Assembly (NCBI RefSeq): GCF_000283155.1
Contig: NW_004454182.1
Coordinates: 5,300,292-5,364,291, forward strand
Length of the DNA: 64,000 nt
Reading direction: 5' to 3'
Origin: Ceratotherium simum simum
Lineage: Eukaryota; Chordata; Mammalia; Perissodactyla; Rhinocerotidae
A model generated the notes under the pieces. The model was not told the DNA's origin. It made no database searches and saw nothing but the letters and a program-made list of their open reading frames with translations. Position 1 is the first letter of the stretch, and every line of letters begins with the position of its first letter. Made by a program: the position numbers and the translations under genes. Below are positions 1 through 12,105 of the stretch, in pieces.

Positions 1-135
1 TATTTATATTTTTATTAAATATAGTTATATTTTCTATTTTGTATATTTATATTTCAGTAAATGTTATATATTAGTGTATGTTATATTTTTTATTGTTTAT
101 TATATAATATATATTACATATATATATAATATCAC
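1..135. repeat. AT-rich low-complexity tract
   Basis: The first 135 bases are almost only A and T, with irregular TATA/TTTATA repetition and no fixed unit. This is low-complexity sequence, possibly a decayed (TA)n microsatellite. It is cut by the window edge. Confidence 0.8.
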
Positions 136-1469
136 CCTCTATTGATAATTGTTACTTTGATAATTTACTCTCAAACGGCACAGAGTTTATAGTAACTTGG
201 CTAATAATCATAATAGAAGCATCTATAAAATATGAACTGTTGATAGATCTATAATTTTGTTGGGCATCCTTTGGACACATGTTGAGAGTTACACTCCAAG
301 ACCTTTAAGACTATTCTGAGGTGTAACTTGCCTGCTTCCTGGTCTGAACCCCATCTCTGAGTGGTATACACCGAATCCCACCAGAATTCAGAGATTGAGA
401 AGTGTGTAATATATCTGTGTGGCTCCTTTTCCAAGGAATTCTTAACCAGATTGCATCATGAGTCCCTTTGTAAGTTCTGGTCCTTTGGGGTAGTGTTCAA
501 CCTGATTTTAGTTTGTTTCGTATCTCTAGCACTTCCTGCCTAGATTAGTCTACCATTTCATTGTGATCAGGGCTAGTCTGGGACAAAGAAGGTCCCAAAC
601 TCTACCCCACTGGTGCTTTGGAAAGCCCAGAGTCTGAGGCGGGGCTGGCTGAGACAGCTGCAGGTCCATGCCCGCTCCTGGAAAACTGTGGCTCCAGTCT
701 TTTCTTATTTAACTTTCGTTTACTCAGTAGTGAGTTTCAGATTGTGTTTGCTTTCAGAAACTCTGTTTGCTGTTGTCTTCTTCCTGTTAGTAGAGGATTT
801 ACAAGAGGATATACAATCAATGACAAGCAGAGAAAACAGTCCTTGGTAAATGTAATTACTAAAAACTCATCTGCAAAGTAAATTGCCATTCACCAAACCC
901 TATCATCTTATGATGTATTAAGAATTGTGTTTTCCTTCCCTATTTCGAGGCTGTCCTGTACCATTGGCACTGCAGCCACTGTTTTCATGGCTATTGTCAC
1001 CAACTCAGCTCTTTCGAGTGGTCTGAAAACTTAGGTTACATTGATCCCACACACTGCACGCCAGTCTTCCAAAGAACGTGTTGCAATTGACTGTTCAGTT
1101 TTCTACTTAGCCACTTGGAATATCTCAAATAATGTCTCAAGTGCTGGAATTTATTGATAATACTCAATGAATACTATATTTTCTGTGAAAATTTCTCACT
1201 TTGTGTAAAGCTCCCAAGTGCAAGCTGGTAAATGATATACACCATCTCTAGGTGTCTTGTTACATAATAATGTCATATGACACAGCAACGAATTTCTTTT
1301 TTCTTCTTTCTGGGTATTCTGTTTAATCTGTAGAGATGGTATCATTTGAACACCACAGTTTTCATATACTCATTTCAAAGATATTTCATGGTGATCTTAA
1401 ACTCTCGTGGGCCTCTTAATGTGTCCCAGAAATTAAATATATTTTAAGATTCCATATTTACCAATGCCT
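136..1469. other. unique sequence, no gene recognised
   Basis: I find no coding gene or repeat that I can name. The short open frames (under 90 codons) have no recognisable domains. A GC-richer patch near 600-690 stands out from AT-rich flanks and could be the remnant of an old element or a conserved block; nothing decides between them. Confidence 0.5.
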
Positions 1470-1815
1470 TTTCAATTGTTTATTCTAGAAATGTTGGGTG
1501 AACACTTAATATGTAGTAGTAATAAATGAAACAACCATGATCCCTGATTTGTGGAGCTTGGAGTCCAGGGGAGGAAGTCAAATCAACAAAAAGACCACAA
1601 TACGTGACAGATTGAGTTAAGTTAGAAGGAAATGAGTAAAGACTGTAATATTCAGTGATGGAGAGAGGGTTGTTATTTAGATAGCGTGGTCAAAAAGGCT
1701 AGCTGAACAGAGGGCATTCAAATCAGGGCTGAAAGATGAGAACGAGCCAGCCAGGTGAAAATTAATGGGAAGAGCATTCCAGGCAGAGGACGGCAGTGCA
1801 AAGATCCTGATTCAG
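1470..1815 (-). mobile_element. L2 LINE fragment, antisense
   Basis: Read on the plus strand, this shows the reversed L2 3'-end wording in the right order: the start of the 'acttaatatgtag..tagtaataaat' stretch, 'ccctgatttgtggagcttggag', then 'agagcattccaggcagagga' and 'gcagtgcaaagatcctga'. L2 is an ancient CR1-clade LINE that has been inactive since before the placental radiation. The copy is heavily diverged and 5'-truncated, with no coding potential. The left boundary is approximate. Confidence 0.8.
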
Positions 1816-2782
1816 TAGAGTACAGCATAAGGTGGGAGTGGAAAAGGCTTCTCTGGCGGGAGTGTGATGGTGCATGTTAGGGCGGTGCACACAAATGAGA
1901 TTGGAGAGGTAGACAAGGAGAGACCTTGACCATGGTACAAATGTTGGGCATCATTAACACTCTCCTGAATTGAATTTACACACCCAACTATGGTCACCAC
2001 CCACCCCCCCACCCCCATCATGGATAGTACGTGCCCTTGAAGAAGCTTATGGCAGATAGGAAAACAGTACAGAACGTGTGTTTTCTGAGGAGAGGCCAGC
2101 TCCCGAGCGAGAGAGATAAGAGTTTGGGCTAAAATTGCCCAATCAGATAAGTCACTTCACCCTCCCTGTGGCAGAGGAATGAGGGGCAGCAACTGCCTGA
2201 ACTGTTACACTAATGGAGTGCCCATACAATGGAAAGAAACTCCAGGAGTGGGGAAGGAGCTTCCCACAATGGTTGTATGGTGTCCTTCACTCTTCTGGAA
2301 GTAATAATAAAATCTATCGTTTTATAAAGGAAAATCTTTCCATAAAGTTGAATATCTTTTCATTGCTATTAGAATCCATAATGTGTGTTTTTTAAAGTGA
2401 ACAGACAAGATAAACTCCAGTATATGATCACACTAGACTTGAATACTGTAACTTGAATATTCTAAGAAAATTAAATCCAATGCCAAGATCAGAACCAGAG
2501 TCTTGATGGATCTGCTACTTAACTATAGCAAACCATATGCTTTCAGTGTTTTATTTTATTTATATCTTGAGTGAATGTTGTGTACCTACAAATGCACAAT
2601 TAATATCCAATTTAGTTATTTGTTTCTCTTTTCCAGTAAAAAAAAACTTTAAAACGCATGCAGTTATAAATGTTTTAAACATAAGATTTACCAATAGAAA
2701 TTGAGTTTATATATGAGGGTTATTCAGGTGCAATCATAGTGGTTTGTTGGTTTCTGTATAAGGAATGCCCTTCTCTCTCCAG
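1816..2782. other. unique sequence with a C-rich tract
   Basis: No gene or nameable repeat. Positions 2000-2016 form a C-rich run (CCC-A-C7-A-C5), which could form a G-quadruplex on the minus strand or an i-motif on the plus strand if the seven-C run is shared between two tracts. The rest is AT-rich and unremarkable. Confidence 0.5.
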
Positions 2783-2934
2783 GCCAAGAGCTGTTTCCTA
2801 AGAAGAGCTGCTTCCTAAAAAGCTAAGGGGCCACGATTCTCCAACTTGGCAGAGCCAGGGGTCTGGGCACTGAGCTCACAGACAGCCAGCCCACCTGGAG
2901 ATCGGGGACAGCCTCCTGGGAAGACGCAGCAGTG
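2783..2934 (+). ncRNA. candidate untranslated or lncRNA exon
   Basis: A 152-bp segment, GC-richer than its surroundings, is preceded by a pyrimidine tract and AG (ttctctctccag, AG at 2781-2782) and followed by a strong donor (GTGAGT at 2935-2940). All three frames hit stops within the first 45 bases, so it would be a 5' UTR or non-coding exon, not a coding one. Its 5' end carries an imperfect tandem pair, agagctgtttcctaa then agagctgcttcctaa. I recognise no family. Chance splice-like pairs are common in mammalian DNA, so this is only a candidate. Without transcript evidence it could equally be a diverged repeat. Confidence 0.3.
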
Positions 2935-5395
2935 GTGAGTGTCCGTGTGAGGCTGGGTGCTTTGATAACCCTGTCTTCTGGAGAAACTTCTTTTCTAATT
3001 TTCTAGTCAATTCTGTCATTCTTTCAGACATAACTTCTAAGAAACTGTCAAACATCTACATTTTCTCTTTATACTTTTTCTGCACCCTGCCTATCGCCAC
3101 AGTACTTCTGTAGATAAATGACATCTTACTTTCTGTTTGTGCATGAGTGTGCAATGCCACCAATGTCAACTCACAGGAAGAAGAAAGAGGAAGAAAGAAA
3201 TCAGGCTATTTTGTAAGTCTTTAACCCCACCATCATATTTCTTTTAACATCAGTTAGAAATAGCTATCATCAAGTGTCCAGCTGCCAGGAGCTTTTGAAA
3301 TCCAGTAATTATTTATGAGAATTTTATATAGAAGAGATAGAAAACATAAAATAGCTTTGGTTCATAAAACTGGAAAGATAAATGTTGCCAGGAAAAAAAA
3401 TCTATAACAAGGGTGTAGTGAACTACGCGAATGATAATGTGTTGTACGCTCACGTGATTAAGTGGAAATCAAGAATATTTGCTGTGTTAATGAGCAGATC
3501 TTGGCCATCTACATAAAAACAAGTTTATTTCAGAAGACATGATATATAAAGCTAATTTTTATTGTTAGGATATTGTTGGGAATGGTAATTATGAATATAT
3601 TGTAAAGTAAAAGTTTTATAAAGCTGCAGTTTTCCTTATTTTTTTACCATGGTCACTTAAAGTTTTTTGATGTGGAATTTCCAAGTGTTTCTAAACATAA
3701 CCATGAGAATTATAAAAAGTGGAAAAGCATAAAAATTTACTATTTGCTGCACCATATACCCTCTGAGTGCTCAACTATTTTAAGGTCTCTGACTATATTC
3801 AGAGAGCTAATACTGGCATATGATACAGGCAAAGATTGAAAGCAGGAATTCTGTAGAACATCTAAATGTCACAGGTGTTATTGGAATGCAAATGTGCTTT
3901 TCCATACATTTTATAGGTATTATATATAGCTAGAGTTCTACACCATATTTTTACACTTTATTTTCTGACTTTATTACCTATTACTTTTCTCCAAATTACT
4001 AGAAACTAAAAATACCCTCCTGAAATTAAGAGCATGAATGCTTTGGCAAATGAAGACATTGCAGGTTTTCTGCTGTCATTAAGATGTATGCTATATATCA
4101 TTTTTCAATATTGCTGGTGAGTGGAGCTGAATTAACTGCTTACTGTAAGAAATCTTGCTGAGATGGGGCTTCTGTCTGTCAACATGGGATAGATTTTACT
4201 TTGAAGATAAGTAATTTGGGCAATCTAATTATTTGAAAAAGGAGGGAGAAAAATGAGTCATAAAATTATTATAGGAAAATTGTATTTCAATGAAAGTAGA
4301 GTTGAAAGTTAGAAAACATATGATTAATGAAAGGGTTCATTTTATTTGGTATTTTAACCACAAAATCAAAGTCTTCATAGTCTTTCATTGACAAAATTCA
4401 TCATTAAGTTTTGCAGAAATTCAGTAAAATTAAGAAACAATTTCCTTTAGAGCGAAGTGAGATGGTACATTTTTAGTTGAATGCATTATATAAAAATGTA
4501 ATGAAAAGAAAACCTGTCACTTATGTCATTCTGCACATGTTTAATTCAAATTGTTCATCATTGAGCTACTAATTAATATGTAGGAGAAATGTTGTATTTA
4601 AATGATGGCCTCATTTGCTTACTTCATGTTACATTAATTGGTATAAAAACAGAACATTCCTTAGCAGAGACAACACTTAAGCCCTTGAAGTTGTCAATAT
4701 CCAAACTACATTCTGTCTGATGATAGTGCCACAACAACATTTATGATTAAATGTGCATTTTTATAGGTACTATAATTCATAATACAGTGGGTTCTATTGT
4801 TGACGATAACGTTTTTGGAGTTAGTTACCTGAGTAATATTCATTGCATATACTTTCAGAGTAATTTTGCAGAAATAAAACAACTGTTGAAGGAATACAAC
4901 TGCTTTTTTCCTAGGGACAGAAATATTTTAAAAAGAAAAGAGCATCTGCTTCTTTCCCCCCTCAACGATTTTATTGTCTTTTGGATCATGGGAATTTGCT
5001 AAGGGAAAAAGAGAATTGTGTTGCAATTCAAAATCACTTTGCCTATCTGGGAGCCTGAGCATCCATTTCAGAACGTGACCTGACTTGTTCAGATGACACC
5101 AGTTTCTCATATTCTTCTATTATCATGTAAATTTCTTCATGTTTTGACAACCTTCTTCAGTAGAAAGCATAGAAAACACCAAACTGTACCTCTTGAATCT
5201 TCATTCTTAAGCCTGGATGCATTATTCTAGAACTAGTGTTTCCATAATATGTGGTGTCACTAAAAAGAATGAAAATCTCACTTTGGATATGCCACTAATA
5301 ATAATTTTCAGTTATAGACTATAATTAATCTGAATAATGGCAATAAAAGAAACACTTAAGAAAAGTAATTTTAGGCTTTAGTTAAAAAGAGCTTA
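2935..5395. other. unique AT-rich sequence, nothing recognised
   Basis: About 2.5 kb of AT-rich DNA without a nameable repeat or gene. The 83-codon frame at 4751-5002 and its neighbours have no domain features and are best taken as chance frames. Confidence 0.5.
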
Positions 5396-7740
5396 ATGGA
5401 AGCAGCATTCTTCGACTTAACAAATATTTGTGCGCCAGGAACTTTGTTGCTAGGTGTTAGAGATCATGAAACTTACACCTACACTGTGCTATCATTACAA
5501 GTTGTTCTGAGTGGTGTAAAAAATAAGGCCAAATTTTACCTTGGTTTACATATAACAGGCAAAGCTGTCATTGTCATAGAGGGGAAGAGGAGGCACAGAG
5601 GGGGTTTGATATTTGAGCAGACTTGAATCTTGAGGTAACAATGCCAGGCGGAGGGAGTATTTTAGGCAGTAGAAAGAACAAGGACAAAGTTCTTGAGATG
5701 GGGAACTGCTTGGTATACATGTGGAAATGAATGTAGCTCAGGATGTCTGGAGCATAGAGAACAGAGAAGAGAATAGATAGAGATCATACTAGCGCAGTGA
5801 GTGAAGGACAGGTTACACAGGGCCTTGTAGAGCCCATTAAAGAAATTGGATCTTTATTCTAAGTGCAAGGAGAAACCACTAGGGAACTTCAAGCAGGAGA
5901 GTGATGAGGTCAGATTTCTACTGAAAATCATCACTCTGATCGATGTGTGGAGAATAGGACAGACACGGAAAGGAGAGGATATTGGAAGACCAATTTGGAA
6001 GATTTTGCACCAGTTCAGGAAGGAAGAAAGGGTGAAGGTGTAGGGAAGAGAGAAGATGGAGACAAGTACAAGGATTTCACAGCTGGTTAAGGAAGAGAAT
6101 GGAATGGAAGTGTCAGAGATGAGACGAGAAAGCCAACGTGACTCTCATGTTTCTGGCTGGAGAAACATGATGTTTTTAATTTTTGTTATGTTCAGTTTGA
6201 AGTGGCTACAAAGTATCTGAAATGGATATATCCCAAAGAAAGCTCTATCTGTAGCTCTAGAACTCAGAAATCTGGACCAAAGGTCTAGATTTGGGGTCAT
6301 TGGCTTTTAAGTGGTAAATGAAGCATCATAGAGGATGAGATTGCTTGAAGAGAGAACATAGGGAGATAAAAAACAAAGGTCCTGAATAGAAAGAACTGGA
6401 AGGACTCTAAACTTTATTGACTGTTAGAGAAGGAGCAGTTGGGAAAAGAGACTGAGAAGGAATAGACAGAGAATTAGGAGAAAAACATGGAGAGTGAGGC
6501 ATCATAGAAGCCAAGGGAAGAAGAGAGTATTTCAACAAAGTGTTAAAAGATCAGTAAAATGAGGAGTATGAAGTATCCCTTGCATTAAACAACAAGAATA
6601 TCATTGGTAGCCTTTGCAACAGAGTTTTGGTAGAGAAGTGAGGCAAAATCCAGATTAAAGAAGGTTGTTCTGTGAGTGATAGAGAAAGAAATAGAATCAA
6701 TGAATGCAGACTTCTCTTTCCAAATTTGGCTTTGAAATAGAAGAGACAAATACAAATGCATTAAGGGGAAAGAAGTGAAATAAACAGAGGGTATTTTTAA
6801 TGATAGTGCAAAATTCCTGAGAAAATCCAGCAATCCAGTGTAGAAAATGGTCATAAAAAGGGAAAAGAAGATCCCTTCCATTGTATCAGAAGAGAAAGAG
6901 GAAAGGATGGATGCTAAAGCTAAAAGGCTTTGTTGGTTTGGTGCCAGGAGATTGAAGTATTTGCTGTATGAAGAAAGATATTGTTGAGAGTAATGAGCAA
7001 AGACAGAGTCATGAGGTTGAGGCAAGTCAAGAATGTTTGAAATAAGCATTGCATTGAATGGAAAAGAATAACAACTAGAGAAATACACTGGCATTACCCA
7101 GCGTTGCTGAGAGGTTACTGAGGTTGATGACTACGAATATTCAGAGGGATGCATGATTTTCTACAGAAGCTCTCCAGTAGGAAAATTCACATAGTGGTAT
7201 TAATCCAGGATGGAATTTTCCAAATAGATGTGTAAGGAACAAAAGAGCAGAGACTGTAAGATAGTGGCAAGAGAGTGATTGAAATGTAGGACCATGGATA
7301 CTAACCAGGACAGGAAACAAAGCAAAGATGGGAAGAATCTGATATAATGTTTCTGATGGTTCTGATATAATAGGTTTAGTGAGAGTAACTGAGCAAACAA
7401 GGTAGGTGGAGAGAGGCTTGGGGTGAGAGAGCAGGATGTCTGAATTCAATATTTCAAAGTAGAGTTTCGGGTGTGGATATCCTGTTTTGTGACACTGAGA
7501 GTGGGTAGCTGAGTTGGAGCGGAGGAAAAGGTCACTGAAAATATGAATCTCAAGGAACTGAGAGGCCAGATCCTGCTGTCCAATAATGGCAGTGGTTGGG
7601 AAGGGGAGAGCCAGTTGCCAAAATGTTAAGTTCATGAAGAGCCATATCCAGAAGTTTAGCAGTTGACAGCAAAGAGAGGAGGTTAAGGGAGGCATAACTA
7701 AGCAACATAGACTCAAAGGGTAGTTTCCCCCCCAAGATGA
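5396..7740 (-). mobile_element. long L2 LINE copy, antisense
   Basis: On the plus strand this opens with the reversed L2 3' end (aacaaatatttgtgcgccagg) and runs through 'agggccttgtagagcccat' (about 5820), 'gagtgatgaggtcagattt', and the reverse-transcriptase region to about 6.7 kb in the expected order. The 6.7-7.74 kb part has the same strand asymmetry (purine-rich on plus) and two long minus frames, and is probably the 5' continuation, but I cannot match it word for word. At about 2.3 kb it is unusually long for an L2 copy, most of which keep only a few hundred bases. It is inactive: frameshifts, stops and lost catalytic residues. Confidence 0.8.
6280..6660 (-). pseudogene. dead L2 reverse-transcriptase fragment
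   Basis: Minus-strand translation gives VAKATNDIL (about 6594-6620), where L2/CR1 reverse transcriptases carry a VKVTNDIL-type motif. In another frame follows FVEILSSSLGFYDASLSMF (about 6487-6540), matching the family's LLETLSSLGF..-LSWF segment, then a stop and a FSVSF-like stretch. The catalytic YADD block falls at 6296-6307 and reads KAND, so the first catalytic aspartate is gone. Frame changes and stops separate the blocks. This is a molecular fossil, not a gene, although the frame covering its 5' side is open for 169 codons. Confidence 0.8.
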
Positions 7741-7999
7741 TAAAGGGATTATACCCTATAAACGGTCTGTAGCAGCAAGCAGAGTACTAATCCATTGTAA
7801 AGAGCACTGTCCTGTCCTAACTCCATAGATATTTGTCTACGTTGCATAGTTTGAGAGGAAACTGCAAAGTCTTTAGTCCAGCTACCCCACTAGTCCCACA
7901 GAGATGCCTGATTTTCTTTAGAGTCAAGTCCTTCACTAACTCTCCTTGGCCAACATAGGAATGTTCCAGGTCTTAGAAGAACTGCCGATAGACTCTTTT
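7741..7999. other. unique sequence
   Basis: No gene or nameable repeat seen between the long L2 and the next MIR. Confidence 0.5.
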
Positions 8000-8232
8000 G
8001 GCACAGTGATCAGAGGATCCTGGGTTTGAAATGTGGCTCTCCCACTTTGCAACTCTCAAGCTGGCGATCATGGTCATGTTCACTAATATCTCTGCACTTC
8101 AAATTCCTCATCTGTGAAATGGGAATAATAATAAGTTCCAATATGAGATTGTGACGATTAATGAAAGTAATGTGTATAAAACTGGCTGGCATTACTGTCA
8201 CATACAAAGCATTTAATAAGTAGAAGCCAGTG
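8000..8232 (+). mobile_element. MIR SINE, sense
   Basis: The order of MIR landmarks is complete: a degraded 'cctgggtttgaaatgtggctctcccactttgc', 'caaattcctcatctgtgaaatgggaataataataa', 'tgacgattaatgaaagtaatg' and the 'catttaataag' tail. MIR is an ancient tRNA-derived SINE mobilised by L2. Confidence 0.9.
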
Positions 8233-8235
8233 GCC

Positions 8236-8278
8236 CTATTATTATTATTATTGTTATTATTATTATTAGTAGTAGTAA
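8236..8278. repeat. (ATT)n microsatellite
   Basis: Imperfect ATT triplets grading into AGT triplets, grown from the A/T-rich tail of the preceding MIR. Confidence 0.95.
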
Positions 8279-8344
8279 TCTATCGTGCATCTTACATACC
8301 AATATTTAAGCTCAAATAATTCAAAAAGGCTTCTTAAAGTGAAC

Positions 8345-8575
8345 CATGCTTTCTCGTGCCTCTGTGACATTACATTCTGAAATACCCCTCAGGATGCCCC
8401 TTGCTCTACATCTAACTAGCACCTTCATCTTAAACTGGCTCACATATCTTCCAGGCCAAAATTTATTCTCTCTTCAGCCTTTAGATAGTAAACTGGTCAC
8501 CTTACCTAATCAATGTATTATCCTCAGCACTTGAAACTGAACTTGGATCAAAGTAGGTGCTAAACAATATTTTAA
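8345..8575 (+). mobile_element. L2 LINE 3' end, sense
   Basis: Shows the L2 3'-end order: 'ccatgctttctcgtgcctct', 'aggatgccccttgctct', 'atcttccaggcc', 'cctcagcacttgaaactgaa' and the terminal 'aaagtaggtgctaaacaatatttt'. Diverged; several internal deletions. Confidence 0.8.
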
Positions 8576-9440
8576 TTTAAAATAGTACAAAAGGGGAACT
8601 TATGATAGGTTACTAAAAGACGTGTGGTTTATTTTTCTTCTAGAAGCACTACTAGGCATAGAAAGCCAGTGCCAGAGAGAGGCAGTCTGTTAAACTAGAT
8701 TGAGTGAAGAAAGTGAGGATTCTTTTCTTCTTCCATTGTAAGTGCTGTTTTCTGGTGCAGTTGGCTAGGAGAATAGATAATTATGAGATACAATAATCAG
8801 TCTTAGAAATGATGAAAATTTTCACATCCCCACATCATGCCTGCTGAGCAGAGGTCTTAATCTGGCACTATTTCAAATATGATAAAAAGATGTTTGAGTA
8901 ACATTTGGCAAAGGTTTATAAAACATTAAATCCCATAGAAACATATTTAAAAGACCTAGTATTTCAAAGTTTAATAATTGGATTATTATTTAAATGAGTC
9001 CCTTTTTAAGATGTCATGCCCAACAGGAAACCAACCATGTGAACAAAATTTCAGTCTTTTAAAATTATAATTAAGTTAAGTAATATCTGGTTGCTTGCAT
9101 ATCATGTAGATTAGATTGGTGCTAATATGATGACATAAAACACTATCAGCTGCAAACAGGTGTAATAAGCTTATTCTTTCAATATATATTCATTGCAATT
9201 TTGAAAAAATTAAAAGAAAATAGAAAGTTTAGAAGTCTGAAAGTAGTGGATTCAACTTAACTTTTTATATTAATGACCAGATTGTCCTAATCACAGAATC
9301 AAGTCAAAGGGATTGTAGAATGGGGATATTCCCAACAACAGATATCAGACATAGAATGAGTGGTTAAGCTACTATTGTTATATTATGATGGCAAGGAGAA
9401 AGGCAGCTAGCATTCATAAAATCCATTCTTATGGATTTTA
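8576..9440. other. unique AT-rich sequence
   Basis: No gene or nameable repeat recognised. Two adjoining perfect hairpins close the interval (separate entry). Confidence 0.5.
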
Positions 9441-9463
9441 TCCATAAGATAAAATCTTATGGA
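9416..9463. repeat. double inverted repeat
   Basis: Two perfect hairpins share one base: an 11-bp stem with a 4-nt loop at 9416-9441 (ataaaatccat / atggattttat) and a 10-bp stem with a 3-nt loop at 9441-9463 (tccataagat / atcttatgga). They use related words (atccat/ttatgga), so the array probably arose by local template switching. Confidence 0.9.
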
Positions 9464-9464
9464 C

Positions 9465-9650
9465 ACTGTATATGGCGTATCTCATTTAATCATCATACAC
9501 TATTGCCCTTAATTTTCATATTGTAAAAAAATGACACCAGGAAAGATTGACTTAGTAAAACACTCAGCTATTAAGTGACAGAGCTGAGGTCTGAATTTTG
9601 TCAGATGCCAAAACCAGTATTCTGATCACCGACATATGAAGCTTCAATTC
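9465..9650 (-). mobile_element. MIR SINE, antisense
   Basis: Reverse MIR wording: 'tctcatttaatcatcatacac', 'aaaaatgacaccaggaaaga', 'taagtgacagagctgaggtctgaattt' and 'ccagtattctgatcacc', corresponding to the reversed A+T-rich tail through to the tRNA-like head. Diverged but in full order. Confidence 0.85.
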
Positions 9651-12105
9651 ATCCTTGGATTGTCTAGAAAGCCCCAGACCGTTAACCTATTCATTGCAAA
9701 TTCTTAACCAATTTGTTCTGATCTTGACATAACACAGATAAGGCAGTTGGGAGTTTAAAACCAAGGAATGAACAAATGATTTATGAGGTCTTAGAAAATG
9801 CAGCAGAACTGCTAGAACAAATTTTGTCAAAATTTGTCATTTTCTTTTGATAGTTTTTAGACTGGAAAAGCAGGAGTCAGGAATCTAAGCTAATATCATA
9901 AAGCTTCCATCATAAGAAACTTGTGAGCAAGATGGAGAAATGGGAGATAGATCATAGAATTATTAGTTAATACATTCTGAGATCATGTATTGTCAAATAA
10001 TTGTATTGCAAATGAAGGTCATAGATGTGATTATGTAAATTGTAGATTTGCAAGTGAGATTTAAAGTGTATAAAACAGATTTTTCAAAATTTTCTGTTTA
10101 AAATATTTTAGAAAAGATTTTGAATGAATAATATATTAGGAATTTTTACCTTTACAAAATAGAGTAAGAGGTTTTAATCACAAGACTACATTCTCTGAAT
10201 AATTAAGAAATTTAATTCATAACTATCCATAGAGTGATATAGATATTTTGAGAAGAATACAACTCTATATAGCTCACCTTGTGCATTGGAGTAATTTTTT
10301 TTGTAGCTTGAACATTCAATAGAGAAATAATTTCCAATCTAACAGATAACATCAGTATAGACATACTTTTGCGCTGGAGAAAGTTTTTAAAAGTGTTGAC
10401 ATTCCTCAGTAACTTAATTGGTGATGAAACAAAACACAAGAGAAAGTGAACTAAACCAAATAGAGTTTATTCAAAGTTTATATTTTATAATAGAAAAATG
10501 ATTTTAAAATGGTGAAAGTGGTATTTCAAAATGATTTCTATTCATCTTTAATTTCTTAACATCGGATAGCATATAGAAAAGTAAATGTCAATGGGCTCTG
10601 TGGAAGTTTAAATCTGGCAAAGTAATAATCCCTTCGGTAAGCAGCTTATTATGAAAGATACAAGTCAAAAAAAGGCAGAGCAAACAGAGACATCAATATG
10701 TTTTCCTCAAGTTTAGAATTATTATTTATTTTGGAAGTTTGCGTCAATTTCATTATTCTGTCTCCTTCTTGGTAGCGAATTTATTGTTTAGGGCTCTCTT
10801 GATTAAACCCTGTCACTTTGGAGGAAGTTCAAGAGAATAGTGCACTATCGATATCACAGAAACAGTTGTTACTAATCAATACATTTTGAACCACACACAA
10901 GGTATATCTTTAAGGACATAATTCATCAAAAACAGGCTTACTGGGGCTCTTCATGCTCTTTTCATTGATTTTCCCTTTGTAGGAAGACACGGTAGATATT
11001 CTATAGGTGACATAAGAATTATATCCAAAATAAAGAAGTCAATTGCTCAAAAAATGCTCAGTTACAAAGAAAAAATGAAGCACAAGGATTCTAAAAGAGA
11101 ACTAAAATTGAATTTAAGTTATTATTCTCACATTTTAATATCCTGTGCAGAAGAATGTAATTGAATGACTTACAATTTTTAAATAGATAAGACATAAGGA
11201 ATATCAGATTCTAGCTGTGAATTCCATTCTTGACTAACTGTACGAAATAGAGGTAGAAAATTACTTTTATTTAGTTTTCTTATTGCCACTGCGTAACTTT
11301 CTTTTAAATTTAAAATTAAGTATAAGCGTACATTGCTTTATGCTATGTGTGTTCTACGTATTTGTCTGTTAAAGCAAATTTTAAAGGAACTAACGGAGTT
11401 CATATTGTAAAGTATCCTAAATGAACCCTAGTGTACAGCAAATAATTGATTTATAAAGGGAATGATAACTTTCTAATCTTGCAAATATGTGTCCTCGTAT
11501 ATAATGTTTGCTTAAAAATCAAGATAATATATTCTTTTCAGTATTTACAAAGAATCTGAAATGCAGGCTAAAGGAAAGTAGCATAAAATTGTTTTATGAG
11601 ATGAAATATTGCTGCTCATCAGATGTAGGAGGAAAGAACTGATCTATACGTGAAGTTTTTCACTTTTAAAACAGTGGATTGTTTCGTTTTCTGAAATCTA
11701 GATCTTTTAGATCACAATCTATGTCTAAACCCCAATATCTGCCCAAATAGCCATTATTCTAATTTTTTCATTAAAGTTGCAACCCATCATCATTGTAAGC
11801 TGCTTGAGTGACATGTCCTCCTGGACTGCCGTACAGAAATCATATTTGTGTCATGAAACAAACCAACCAAAAAGAAATTCTATTTGTGAAAAAACAAGAG
11901 TAGTATACACAGATACATGTGACAACTGACTCAAATAGCCACTGAATGCACAGACACTTTATGTGTTCTCATGTCCTGGTCCAACCTTGATTTGCGACCT
12001 TACTGACCCCTTGATCTCCCCTCTCTTTCCATCCAACACCTCACCAGTCCAATCCATCTCATGCATTGCTCTGTATAATATTATCTTCCATAAAGATTTT
12101 CTCTC
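9651..12105. other. unique AT-rich sequence
   Basis: About 2.4 kb with no gene and no repeat I can name with confidence. The stretch 11960-12100 is pyrimidine-rich and has a faint L2 look, but too weak to call. Confidence 0.5.

Noticed and set aside
6585..7716. Two long minus-strand frames (169 and 191 codons) as possible membrane protein genes
   Set aside because: The first ends in L2 reverse-transcriptase wording and both lie in an antisense L2; hydrophobicity comes from the T-rich strand.
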